From contig NC_068939.1 in NCBI RefSeq assembly GCF_016801865.2, positions 178,280,792 to 178,344,791 on the forward strand: a DNA stretch of 64,000 bases, given 5' to 3'. This DNA comes from Culex pipiens pallens. Taxonomy: Eukaryota > Arthropoda > Insecta > Diptera > Culicidae. Shown here piece after piece: positions 11,776 to 24,100 of the stretch (the first letter of the stretch is position 1; every line of letters starts with the position of its first letter). The notes under the pieces were generated by a model. The model ran no database searches and was not told where the DNA came from. It worked only from the letters and a program-made list of their open reading frames with translations. The translations under genes and the position numbers were made by a program.

Positions 11776-13291
11776 GTTTTTTGTTTTTTGTTTTTTGTTT
11801 TTTGTTTTTTGTTTTTTGTTTTTTGTTTTTTGTTTTTTGTTTTTTGTTTTTTGTTTTTTGTTTTTTGTTTTTTGTTTTTTGTTTTTTGTTTTTTGTTTTT
11901 TGTTTTTTGTTTTTTGTTTTTTGTTTTTTGTTTTTTGTTTTTTGTTTTTTGTTTTTTGTTTTTTGTTTTTTGTTTTTTGTTTTTTGTTTTTTGTTTTTTG
12001 TTTTTTGTTTTTTGTTTTTTGTTTTTTGTTTTTTGTTTTTTGTTTTTTGTTTTTTGTTTTTTGTTTTTTGTTTTTTGTTTTTTGTTTTTTGTTTTTTGTT
12101 TTTTGTTTTTTGTTTTTTGTTTTTTGTTTTTTGTTTTTTGTTTTTTGTTTTTTGTTTTTTGTTTTTTGTTTTTTGTTTTTTGTTTTTTGTTTTTTTGTTT
12201 TTTGTTTTTTGTTTTTTGTTTTTTGTTTTTTGTTTTTTGTTTTTTGTTTTTTGTTTTTTGTTTTTTGTTTTTTGTTTTTTGTTTTTTGTTTTTTGTTTTT
12301 TGTTTTTTGTTTTTTGTTTTTTGTTTTTTGTTTTTTGTTTTTTGTTTTTTGTTTTTTGTTTTTTGTTTTTTGTTTTTTGTTTTTTGTTTTTTGTTTTTTG
12401 TTTTTTGTTTTTTGTTTTTTGTTTTTTGTTTTTTGTTTTTTGTTTTTTGTTTTTTGTTTTTTGTTTTTTGTTTTTTGTTTTTTGTTTTTTGTTTTTTGTT
12501 TTTTGTTTTTTGTTTTTTGTTTTTTGTTTTTTGTTTTTTGTTTTTTGTTTTTTGTTTTTTGTTTTTTGTTTTTTGTTTTTTGTTTTTTGTTTTTTGTTTT
12601 TTGTTTTTTGTTTTTTGTTTTTTGTTTTTTGTTTTTTGTTTTTTGTTTTTTGTTTTTTGTTTTTTGTTTTTTGTTTTTTGTTTTTTGTTTTTTGTTTTTT
12701 GTTTTTTGTTTTTTGTTTTTTGTTTTTTGTTTTTTGTTTTTTGTTTTTTGTTTTTTGTTTTTTGTTTTTTGTTTTTTGTTTTTTGTTTTTTTGTTTTTTG
12801 TTTTTTGTTTTTTGTTTTTTGTTTTTTGTTTTTTGTTTTTGTTTTTTGTTTTTTGTTTTTTGTTTTTTGTTTTTTGTTTTTTGTTTTTTGTTTTTTGTTT
12901 TTTGTTTTTTGTTTTTTGTTTTTTGTTTTTTGTTTTTTGTTTTTTGTTTTTTGTTTTTTGTTTTTTGTTTTTTGTTTTTTGTTTTTTGTTTTTTGTTTTT
13001 TGTTTTTTGTTTTTTGTTTTTTGTTTTTTGTTTTTTGTTTTTTGTTTTTTGTTTTTTGTTTTTTGTTTTTTGTTTTTTGTTTTTTGTTTTTTGTTTTATG
13101 TTTTTTGTTTTTTGTTTTTTGTTTTTTGTTTTTTGTTTTTTGTTTTTTGTTTTTTGTTTTTTGTTTTTTGTTTTTTGTTTTTTGTTTTTTGTTTTTTGTT
13201 TTTTGTTTTTTGTTTTTTGTTTTTTGTTTTTTGTTTTTTGTTTTTTGTTTTTTGTTTTTTGTTTTTTGTTTTTTGTTTTTTTTTTTTTTTT
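11776..13291. repeat. (TTTTTTG)n microsatellite, tract 2 (~1.5 kb)
   Basis: Near-perfect 7-bp repeat with single-base slips near 12189, 12790 and 12840, and a G-TTTTA-T variant near 13097. It ends in a pure T run. The long apparent proteins in all frames are consequences of the 21-bp coding period. Confidence 0.98.
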
Positions 13292-13721
13292 AGAGCGAGT
13301 TGTGGCGCTATAACCACGGCAAATAGTGTCCAGGGCATTTCGTGGAAATACAATGTCCCATCCCAGAGGTCCCGGAGTACCAAACCTTCTTAGCATGGTG
13401 CTCCCAACGAATACAACCAAATCACGGAGCGTATGGTGGTGTGTCCCCACGCTTCTTCCTCCCCTGTCGATTCAGAATTGTGTTGTTTTGAACACTCAGT
13501 GCTCTAACTCAACCCAATTACGAGTCATCTCTGCGACACGGCTTTACGCAGTAGGCCTGGCCGCTTTAACGCTTGTGATGTTTCAATGCATTTCAATGCA
13601 ATGGCGCACTACAAATGTTAATAAATGACAAGAAGAGTGCTAGGCGTCATCTAACCTAAGGCATTCTCCAGGATCCCTTCGAAAGATTGGCTGCGCTAGG
13701 GTCTGATTAGATTAGATTAGA
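13292..13721 (+). mobile_element. retroelement 3' fragment with (GATTA)n tail, inserted in the microsatellite
   Basis: 430 bp of non-repetitive sequence separates two microsatellite tracts and ends in TGATTAGATTAGATTAGATT. A short A/T-rich tandem tail of this kind is typical of 5'-truncated LINE or SINE copies. No coding segment was recognised. Confidence 0.55.
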
Positions 13722-13857
13722 TTTTGTTTTTTGTTTTTTGTTTTTTGTTTTTTGTTTTTTGTTTTTTGTTTTTTGTTTTTTGTTTTTTGTTTTTTGTTTT
13801 TTGTTTTTTGTTTTTTGTTTTTTGTTTTTTGTTTTTTGTTTTTTTGTTTTTTGTTGT
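13722..13857. repeat. (TTTTTTG)n microsatellite, tract 3
   Basis: About 135 bp of the same 7-bp repeat, continuing tract 2 after the inserted retroelement fragment. Confidence 0.95.
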
Positions 13858-14809
13858 TGATTTGTTTTTCAGCAAAATGATCGTTTTTTTTTACTTTAGT
13901 TTGCATAGCTCATATTTTAATCTTTTTTAAAGCTATATGAATTAAAGTTAAAATGCAAATCAATTCTCAGTCCACCAACACCTCATGAATACATTAATAA
14001 TAATCTTCAAAAGAAACCTCAAGCTGATTAAAGATACACATAATATCAGTACTAAAAATCACACACTCTCTATATCTCTCTCACTCTTAGAATCGTTTGA
14101 TCAGGTTTTCTTTCCATTTGCATATGTCCTCTCTCCCCTGACCTGCAATTATCTCTGTGATTTCCCATTCCTCATTTCAATCCCGATGCTTTTTATGATG
14201 ATTATGATGGCGCAAAGATAATTGCTGATGGAAGAGATGCCTTCTGCTTGGACCCGACGCCCCCCAGGCCAAAGAGGATTTTAATCAGCAACTCATCCTT
14301 TTTGCCTCGATTCAGAGTCGTGACATCGGGCTGGTCTAGGGTGTTCCATGGCGAGTTGCAGACATTTTTGTCTAATGAGTCAAACTATAGCTTGAGGAGA
14401 ATTTCCACAAAATATGTATTTTGACGATTTGCCCTGGAACTGTGCCAATACAGGTATGATGTCGTATTAAGATGGGTTGAGCTGATCCTGGATTTCAAAC
14501 GACTTGTTTGCGTACATGACCTCCCCATCTGGGTTCAATCAAGGCCCAAATGCACCATCGTGAGTGCAATTGCGAAGAAAGCTGATTATAATTCCGTTCT
14601 CCTCCCTCGCTCGATGGTCGTTCCATCGAGTCAAACGGCATCAGGATCAGACTATTTGCTTGCTCGTTGCATAATGAAGTTCAAACAGAAGTTGTGACTG
14701 TGCTTGCATCTTCTTGTTGGCGTTGGCGCACGTCCAACTGTTTTCGATCCAAACCACCAGCGATGAGTTGAGGTCTAATTCTGCGTTTCATTTCTGCTTC
14801 TTCCAACAG
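13858..14809. other. unique sequence upstream of dipeptidase exon 1
   Basis: Mixed composition, CT-rich stretches near 14060-14150, no repeat family. It ends in the polypyrimidine acceptor of exon 1, so at least its 3' part is probably intron. Confidence 0.4.
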
Positions 14810-15177
14810 ATCCAATTAGGAGCACGTTTCAACCCCCGAGAACAACGAGTTCGACGACGAAAACGACAATCGCTGACGGTCAGTTCACTTCCTCGGTCAC
14901 CACCACTGTCGGAACCACCGGACCACCGGACCTTGCCCACCGGAAGCACCACCACCAGATCCGCCGGCACCACCACCCGGGGTGGACGGGGCGGCTGGGT
15001 GGGGGCCATGCGTCGCCGGAAGCCAGTCGAGGGCTTCCTGCTGCGGTGCTGCGGCGTCTTCGCGTTCTTCTTCTGGACGGTACTGGTCCACCAGATCTCG
15101 ACATGCCTGGCGATCCAGCTCGAGGAGCGGATGGAGATCGTGCGGAAAGTGCTCAAGGAAGTGCCTTTGATCGACGG
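14810..15177 (+). CDS. dipeptidase exon 1 (first exon seen): N-terminal hydrophobic segment
   Basis: A pyrimidine-rich acceptor ends at AG 14808-14809 and a GTGAGT donor starts at 15178. I start the protein at ATG 15008, which has G at -3 and is followed by [10 protein letters not shown] and a hydrophobic run to about residue 36. The frame stays open back to 14810, giving 66 extra Ser/Thr/Pro/Arg-rich codons. An upstream exon could therefore add a longer cytoplasmic N-terminus. The segment could be a cleaved signal peptide (cut near STCLA) or a type II signal anchor. The exon ends in phase 2, and the split codon is the Gly before HNDLPW. Confidence 0.75.
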
Positions 15178-18100
15178 GTGAGTCGTGCAAGTTACACAAA
15201 CTCACAACTCACAAAACTCATTCTCACTCTCGACCTCCTCTTTCCCAGCCACAACGACCTGCCGTGGAACATCCGGAAGTTTCTCAAGAACCAGCTGCGG
15301 GAGTTCCGGTTCGGCGAGGACCTCCGCGATATTACGCCCTGGTCGACGAGTGCCTGGAGCCACACCGACCTGCGCCGGCTGAAGGAGGGCATGGTCGCAG
15401 CCCAGGTAAGAGCCGGAAGCCACAACCGAAAAACACAAACAGGACCGACACTCCCCTTAATGGCCATTAAGTGCAGAAGCCCCGCGGTGGCGGTGGTGAA
15501 TATTTGTTTGTTCCGACCCCCTCTACTGGAGAATTTCTTCTGACAAGGAGTTTGCAAGCAAGAGGACGACACTGGAAGTTATCCGGTGAAAGCAAACTAT
15601 GTTTGCCGCGAAGCTATGGGGACCAGGTGAATTTTGTCCAAAGTGACAATCTCGTTAAATAGGGGAGAGTCACATTAGTTAGAGTAACATTTACGAAACA
15701 AAAAAACAAATCGCGCTGTCCGACATAAACGATACTGATATCCCAGTTTGCTCAACTGAATGATGCCTTTTAACAGCGCAAATAGATTGAAAACGGTTCC
15801 ATTCCTAGAACTGCTCATGATGGATTGGAAAATCAACAGTTTAGTTAGACAGTAAAATTGCATTTTAATATGAAGTGCTTCATTTTCGAAAACACATTGG
15901 ATCAATTTATGAGCGATGGGAGCATCCGCAAAAAGGCTTTGTATGCAGTGGAGCAGCAATTACATACTCATAAACCTGTCGGAAATATTGAGTTCCAAAA
16001 ACTATTTGAAATCGATCCCTTTTGACTGGCTTTACTGACAAAGCATCCAGATTATTGGAAATTCAGTGACGGAATAGAATAACGCACCAAACAGGAATTT
16101 CGAGGAAATTTATTTTCTGCTTTCGTTGAACCAATATTTGTTTGGAATAAGTACAGCTTCTGACCCAACATTTATCAAACGAAAATTGAGCAATCGAACA
16201 AACAGTGAGTGTAGTTGAATTTAATTGAATGAACATAATAAAAAACAGGGTACTTTTTTCCTAGATGCTTGAACGTTTCCATGTTCAAAACATAACTGAA
16301 GCATAATTAAACACAAAATAGTTTTGAAAATAAAGTCACACAAATAAATCAAGGACTATGCGTCAAATTTGCAATACTGCTTAATGATTTCAAACAGCAC
16401 AGAGTTCTCCAACAAAATCTCAATGCGTTTGGCGAGTCAACTATCGAATTCTGTGTAAGAATCAGCTAGTGTGTACAGTTTAAACAGAAAATGTTGAAAT
16501 AAAATGGAAAAAAATATGGTCTCCCGTAGACGACCTTCAAACTAAAATGTCTTCAAAACCCAAGTTTCACAATTATTTTTAACTTTCAAAAAGATAAGAA
16601 AAGAATATTGTCATATTGTTTGGTAGAAAAACTAATGTCATGTTATTGTAACTTTTACATAATTAAAAAAAATAAAAATTTCCAGTTAGGAAAATAAATG
16701 TGTTACATCTGAGTTTTTTTTTATTTATACAAAATTCGACCGATTTTTAAATTACCCTTTTTTAAATATCAATTTATAATTTCCGTTTTTTTATTTTCGA
16801 AATGTTTTGAGAACAAAAATCTGCAAATTTTGAGCCTTCAAAAAAGTGGACAAAAATGTATGTTTTAAGATAAGTTTTTTTTTTTGAAAAGGTGTGTTTT
16901 TTTTTGGAAAAAAAGTCAATATTTTTAAAGTAAAATTGAATTTGCAAAAATAATGTATTTCACAGATTTTTCGATAAAGAGCACCGTTTTCAAGATAACT
17001 CCACCCATGATTTCATTTAATTTTGTTGTTCTTTATCGTATATCTTTCGAAAAGTTTAGAAATTTTCCATTAAAATTGCCTTAGAGATATTGAAGATTGG
17101 ACCTCCCCGCCCCCCACTCCTTCAAAGCTGGCCCGAAAAATCAAGGAGCAAGAATTTTTTTTTTTTTCAAAACACTTTAAAATTTCTATGAAAATTTAAG
17201 TGCAATCAGCTGAAATTGATTTAACGGTGCACATCAACCAGAGCTGTAGCACCCAGATTATTGTTACAGAAATTTTAGTATCTTCAAAACTACGGAAACT
17301 GTCGATTTGATTTTTTATTCATCCCCTAACCTACTATTTCCAAAATGATTTACAACAAAATTGGTCAAATTTTATAATCAAATTATTTCAGGATTGGGTC
17401 CGTAAGTTCAACAATTTTTGAATAAGAATACAACAACTTCCTTGGTTGCTGTGCGCCCTTAAAATCCATTTCTTAGCGTTTAAAATCATTTTTTAGCATG
17501 TTTGGGTTGATTTTAACGTCCTTTGAATTTTCTAAATTTTTCGATGTTTAGTATCGCAAAAAGATTTTTTTCGATAATTTCTTTGTTTTCGTCACTTTGA
17601 AAAATATTTGCATCGACTTAAAATAAATAAAAATACAAAACATAACAGTTTTTCGAAAATTGAATTTAAAAAAAATTAATTTAAAATGGGAAAAATTTGA
17701 ACAATTCTCTACCAAAACCGGAAATGGATTTTATTTTTATTTTTTTGATTTGGCTCAAACTTTGTGGGGGCCTTCCCTATGACCAAATAAGCTATTTTGT
17801 GTGATTGGTTAATCCATACAAGTCTCCATACAATTTTGGCTGCTGTCCATACAAAAATGGTATGTAAATATTCAATCAGCTGTAACTTTTTAGTGAATTT
17901 TCTGAACAATTTGGTGTCTTCGGCAAAGTTGTAGGTATTGTTGAGGACTTTTGAGAAAAAAAAATAGGTACACGAAAAAAAATTGCAGATTTTTTAATCA
18001 ACTTTTTTTTTTACTAAAACTCAATTTCCCAAAATAAGTATTTTTTGATTTTCGAGATTTTTTGATATGTTTTAGGGGACAAAAATCCGCAACTTTTGAG

Positions 18101-21100
18101 CCATAGAGAAACATTGTCAAAAAATCTTCCGCCGAGTTATGAATTTTTGAAAAGCTGGTGATTTTTGGAAAAAATCGAAGGTTCATGCATAAAAAAGCTT
18201 GACATTTTTTTTATGAAAAATTGAATTTGTTATCGAAAAGTACTCTACAATTTTTTTGATAAAGGGCTCCGTTTCCAAGATATAGCCACCGAAAGATTGA
18301 TTTTAGCGAAATATTTCATTTTTTTCAATTTTGAAAAATAGTGACCATGAGTGACCATTTCTAAAAATACTTTTTTTTTAAAGTTCAGAAAATTTGCTAT
18401 AAAATTGTCTAAGAGACATTGAAGATTGGACCTCGGGTTGCTGAGACACAGCCGCTTTAAGAAAAAGAAACACGAAAATTGAAGTTTTCCTAATCTCACC
18501 TAAACAACCCACCATTTTCTAAGGACCATATCTCAGCAAATGATGGTCGGATTTTCAATGTTAATACATGAAAAATTCGTGAAATTTACCGATCTTTTCG
18601 AAAAAAATATTTTGAAATTTTCAAATCAAGACTAGCATTTTAAATGGGTGTCATATTCAATGTTTGGCCCTTTTAAAATGTTAGTCTTGATTTTAAAAAA
18701 TTCAAAATATTTTTTTCGAAAAGATCGGAAAATTTCACGAATGTTTTATGCATTAACATTGATAATCGGACCATTAGTTGCTGGGATATCGTCATTAGAA
18801 AATGGTGGGTTATTTTGGTGAGATTAAGAAGACTTCAATTTTCTTGTTTCTTTTTCTTAAAGCGGCTCTATCTCAGCAACCCGAGGTCCAATCTTCAATG
18901 TCTCTTAGACAATTTTATAGCAAACTTTCTAAACTTAAAAAAAAATAGTTTTAGAAATGGTCACTTATGGTCACTATTTTTAAAGATTGAAAAACTGCAA
19001 ATATTTCGCTAAAATCAAACTTTCGGTGGCTATATCTTGAAAACGGAGCCCTTTATCAAAAAATTTGTAAAGTACTTTTCGATTGCAAATTCAATTCTGC
19101 ATTAAAAAATAATGTCAAACTTGTTTTTGCATGAAACTTCGATTTTTTCCAAAAATCAATATTTCAATATCAGCAAAAACAACATTTAGAGAGTAAAAAG
19201 ATTGTGAAAAAATAGTACAAAGATTCACCCGATTGAGATGTGCGTAGCATATTACTCACCAGAGTGCTGTTGGCCGGGACCGTGGTGTAGGCGTTAGCGT
19301 GATTGCCTCTCACCCAGTCGGCCTGGGTTCGATCCCAGAAGGTCCCGGTGGCAAATTTTGAGACGAGATTTGTCTGATCACGCCTTCCATCGGACGGGAA
19401 GTAAATGTTGGCCCCGGACTAACCTAAAAAAGGTTAGGTCGTTAGCTCAGTCCAGGTGTAGGAGTCGTCTTCCTGGGTCCTGCCTCGGTGGAGTCGCTGG
19501 TAGGCAGTTGGACTAACAATCCAAAGGTCGTCAGTTCGAATCCCGGGGTGGATGGAAGCTAAGGTATAAAAAGAGGTTTGCAATTGCCTCAACAATCAAG
19601 CCTTCGGATACCTAGTTTCGAGTAGGAATCTCGCAATCGAGAACGCCAAGGCAATGCTGTAGAGCGAATAATTTGATTTGATTTTTTAGTGCTGTTGTTA
19701 GTGGGAGTTTGCATTACAGATTGTCAAGGGAAACAGATTGCTCGATGCAAAATAAATCGGCACTGGCAACGTACGTTTTGCGCTTGCAACACTGCCAGTT
19801 TTGCTGAACGTTAAGGGCGATTGGTGTCCATCCATGTCAAACATCGGCCAATCTGTTTCCCTTGACAATCAGTAGGGGAAATATGCCCATTTTAATCACT
19901 CTAAGCCGTTCGACCAATTCTCATCACTCTTGCCGTTTTCCGCCATAAAATCAACATTTTCAGATGTATCAACAATGGAGAGTTGCTTGCTCACTTTTGT
20001 TTGAGCTATTTATTGCTTTGGAACAGTCAAAAACACTTTATGAAAGCTGTAATTCTTGATCAAAGTGCTGATAGGCCGATAATAGAAATAGGCTGAGAAA
20101 GGGTATAGTTCCCCTATTTTGTATGGATATGTGCGATGCAAGAAAAGCGCTTTTGAAATTTAAAGGTTTCAACCTATCTCTTTATTATGTTATTTTGCCT
20201 AAATTTTTGAATGATAAATTTAGTTAGCATTGTATAGCATAGCATAGCTCATTAACACGGAGGTGAGAACAACAATTAAATTACATAGAAAAAATTAAAA
20301 AAAAAAACACAATTTTCTGATGTAAATAGTTATTTGGAAGTAAAAAAATTATTGAAACAGATTTCTAGAGCATCCAATTTCCCGGGGTTACAAAATTCCC
20401 GGGAAACGGGAAATCCTGGGAATTCCCGGGAAATTTTAAATTTAACGAAATTTATTCTGATCCTGTTTCTGATTGATATTTTGCAATACACCCAACTGGC
20501 AGTCGCATGATTGTGATGCATGGCGGCATGAAAGTATATCAGAATCTGCATGAAATCTGTCCTCATGCATTTTTTGCGATATAGGAGTATGACATTTTTG
20601 CCCGTTACCGACAATTATCGACATTACCGACGACTTTTTGGTTGTATTTCACAAAAAAAAAACACTTAGCAGAACGAGGATTGAACCACCAACTTCTTGG
20701 TTATTGATCCGACACGCTACCACCGCGCCATGGACGCTTGATGAAAAGTGAGTGAAAGAGCACCAACATATGCTTCTCTTTGGAGTGTTGCTCGGGGACG
20801 GGCCAGCTTTATATGTGTTGGTGAGAACTGCAGATCGCTGAAATTTTTACACGCGGGCAAAAATGATCTACGGGCTTGCTGCAAAAAATGTTATAAAATA
20901 TGACATTTTCTGCAGCAAATCCAATGTTGCAGATTTTGAGATATATTTTTCCTTTGGGTGTAGAATTGTACAGAACAGCAACTTCAATGGTCAAAATGAG
21001 TCTGAGGATCATTCAATGGCTTGACTGCTTGTAGAAAAATCATGCAACTTTGAGAAATTATATAGATTCTTTATTTTTTTATGCTGCCTCTCAAATCGTA

Positions 21101-24100
21101 CCAAATAAAAAAAAATATTTTTAGTATTTTTTGTTGAGCAGCATTTTTTATCCAAAGTGTTTGGACAGTGAAAATCTATGCTCCAAAACAATAAAATTGT
21201 TTTTAAATTTGTCTCAGTGACCATAAAGTTGAAAGTGAAAAAAATCATGAAAAATATTGTTTTTCATGGCAAATAACTTATTCCAGAACAAGTATTTTCA
21301 AGTAATTTCTCGAATACTTTTAAGAGCGAGTTTTTCACCGATGTGAAACAGGTCGTATCGAGGTGCTCCGATTTGGATGAAACTTTCAGCGTTTGTTTGT
21401 CTATGCATGAGATGAACTCATGCCAAATATGAGCCCTCTACGACAAAGGGAAGTGGGGTAAAACGGGCTTTGAAGTTTGAGGTCAAAAAAACATTAAAAA
21501 TCTGAAAATTGCTCGCATTTCCGTAAAACTTCTTCAATTCCAACTCTCTTGGATGCATTTGAAAGGTCTTTTGAAGCACTTCAAAATGTGCCATAGACAT
21601 CCAGGATTGGTTTGATTTTTTCTCATAGCTTTTGCAAATAACTGTTAAAAATGGATTTTTTTAAAACCTTAATATCTTTTTCCAACAGCCTCCAACACTC
21701 ATACTCCCATAGGTCAAAAGATAGGTAATTTCATGGACTATGAGCCTACGGAAAAAACTTTTTGGCCAATCGCAGTTTTTCTCATAGTTATTCGATTTTT
21801 CTATAACAAACATTTCACAACGTTAGTTTTTGCCCTGTAGGCCATCATAGCGGCACTTTTTGGTCTCAATTTTGTCATATTCGGAATCCTCGGAAAATTT
21901 CACGTAAGTTAGAAGTATTGGAGTTGTAAATTTGATTTCAATAATAATTAAATAAAACATTTTCGAAAAAAGAAATAGATCTTATTTGCTTTATGATCAA
22001 TACGTCAAATGCCGTATCAAGTAGGCGAAAACCTGTTTTACCCCTAATCCGACAAAATGTTAAAAAATATTTTATTTCATTCTAAATGGCAATTTTTCCA
22101 ATCAAATTTACAATTCCAACACCTCAATCTAATGTAAAATTTTCTGAGGATTTCGAATATGTCAAAATTGAGACCAAAAAGTGCCGCTATGGAGGCCTAC
22201 TGAGCAAATCTAACGTTGTAAAATGTTTGTTCTAGAAAAATCGAAAAACTATGAGAAAAACTGCGATTGGCCTAAAAGTTAATACCGTAGGCTTATAGTC
22301 CATGAAATTCCCTAACTTTTGACCTATGGGAGTATGGGTGTTGGAGGCTGTTGGGAAAAGTTATTAAGGTTTTAAAAAAATCCATTTTTAACAGTAATTT
22401 GCAAAAGCTATGAGAAAAAGTCAAACCAATCCTGGATGTCTATAGCACATTTTGAAGGGCTTCAAAAGACCTTTCGAATGCATCTAAGAGAGTTGGAATT
22501 GATGAAGTTTTACGGAAATGCGAGCAATTTTAAGATTTTTCATGTGTTTTGGACCTCAAACTTCAATGCCCGTTTTACCCCACTTCCCTTTGTCGTAGAG
22601 GGCTCATATTTGGCATGAGTTCATCTCATGCATAGACAAACAAACGCTGAATGTTTCATCCTAATCGGAGCAACTCGATACGACCTCTAGAACAAACCGA
22701 GCAGAATCTACAAATACTGCCTCTTAAATAAATTCTTATCGAGCAACACTTTTTGAATAATTTAATTATATCAATTCAATTTTCAACCGATAAACAAAAA
22801 TGTCAAACAAATCTCAATTTTAATACTAGCCGGAAGAGGTGAATATATATGAATGATAGAGCAAAAATAATCGTTAAAACAGGTTGTCGAAAATAAAATA
22901 GTTTATATTCAATCCATAATAGCGTAATTTTTGTTACCCAACATATAAGCAAACATTATTCCTAAATAATAAATATAATCTTAATTAAACCTTGATATAA
23001 AATTTACAGAAAAGCTAATTAGTTCAATATGAATATGAAGGTTGAAATTAATTAAATTCTCTCATAATTGTTTTTTGTATAATTTCAAAACATGGATGCC
23101 AAAACGGTCGCCAAGATGGCCGCTTGTATTTCTGGAATAAATTGTAAAAATAAAAAATAATTGTAATTTGTAAATTTCCCGGGAAACGGGAAATATTTTT
23201 TTCCGGGAAATCCCGGGAATTCCCGGGACGGTAAATTGGACGCTCTATAGATTTCGTTGCAGAAAAAATACCCAAATTTGATCAAGTTAAGCTTACAGGC
23301 TTGATAGAGCTCGAAAAAAGTTTTCTTCTAGTGAATTAGAAGTGTTCGAATGTTTGGTTTCAACTGCTCACCTGGAATGACCTAATGACCTAAACTTAAG
23401 ATTCTGACCGGGACTGGGATCAAACCCAGGAATATACAATATACTTGATATTGTAGTTACATTGTTTCAAAAAATCGATGATCAAATTTGAGATCGAACT
23501 TGGTTAAATGTTCTACAAAAATGATGAATTACACAATTGGTGATATGTTGGATTTTGTAAAATAAATTGAACTTGAAGCATTTTTTTAAAATCTAGTTCA
23601 AATTTATTTCTCATCATAAAAAGCCATCATTCTGTAACAAATTATAACTCAAAGTACTCACTCAAACACATTAAGTGAGTGAGTAAACTATTTCATTCAG
23701 CGCGATTTTCCTACTTCGACTTCCATATCATTGAGCCATCAGTTTGTTCCAGTGGGCAGGGTGTGGCCACTGCCGGCGAGCTCTCGCTGGGTCCGAGCAA
23801 GAACATCAAAACTTTGCTTTTAAAATGTAAGTCATCATCGTTATGATTGCGCAGTCTGTGATCATGATATCACAAAAAAAAAGAAAAACTCACCACCCAA
23901 GGCTGGTCCAGCCCTCGAGTGCCACTCCATCGGTTGTTCTAGACGACCCAGTTCATGACTTCATCGTCATGGCGGCCCCCCAAAGGCTCATTCCCGGGCG
24001 GGTGGGCACGCCCGTTCAAGACAAATAAAGAGATATGATTTAGCGTCGAATGATGGAAACGGAACGACCGTTGAAGGACCGTCGCATCTCCAAAGTGTCG

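Larger units (their letters stand above)
20117..21339 (+). other. intron 2, between MITE cluster and fold-back 2
   Basis: Contains the CCCGGG cluster and the SINE fragment; otherwise AT-rich without coding signal. Confidence 0.5.

Noticed and set aside
9488..13906. Long open frames of Lys/Asn/Gln/Thr or Phe/Leu/Val/Cys repeats (up to 560 codons)
   Set aside because: All are readings of the 7-bp microsatellite in several frames of both strands; no splice or start context.
19273..19350. tRNA gene
   Set aside because: Box A and B are present, but the stems pair poorly and it sits inside a SINE with target duplication; the - strand match at 20640 also fails to fold.
21418..22618. Mirror-image 60-codon frames
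   Set aside because: Produced by fold-back 2; similar pairs in fold-backs 1, 3 and 5 were dropped for the same reason.
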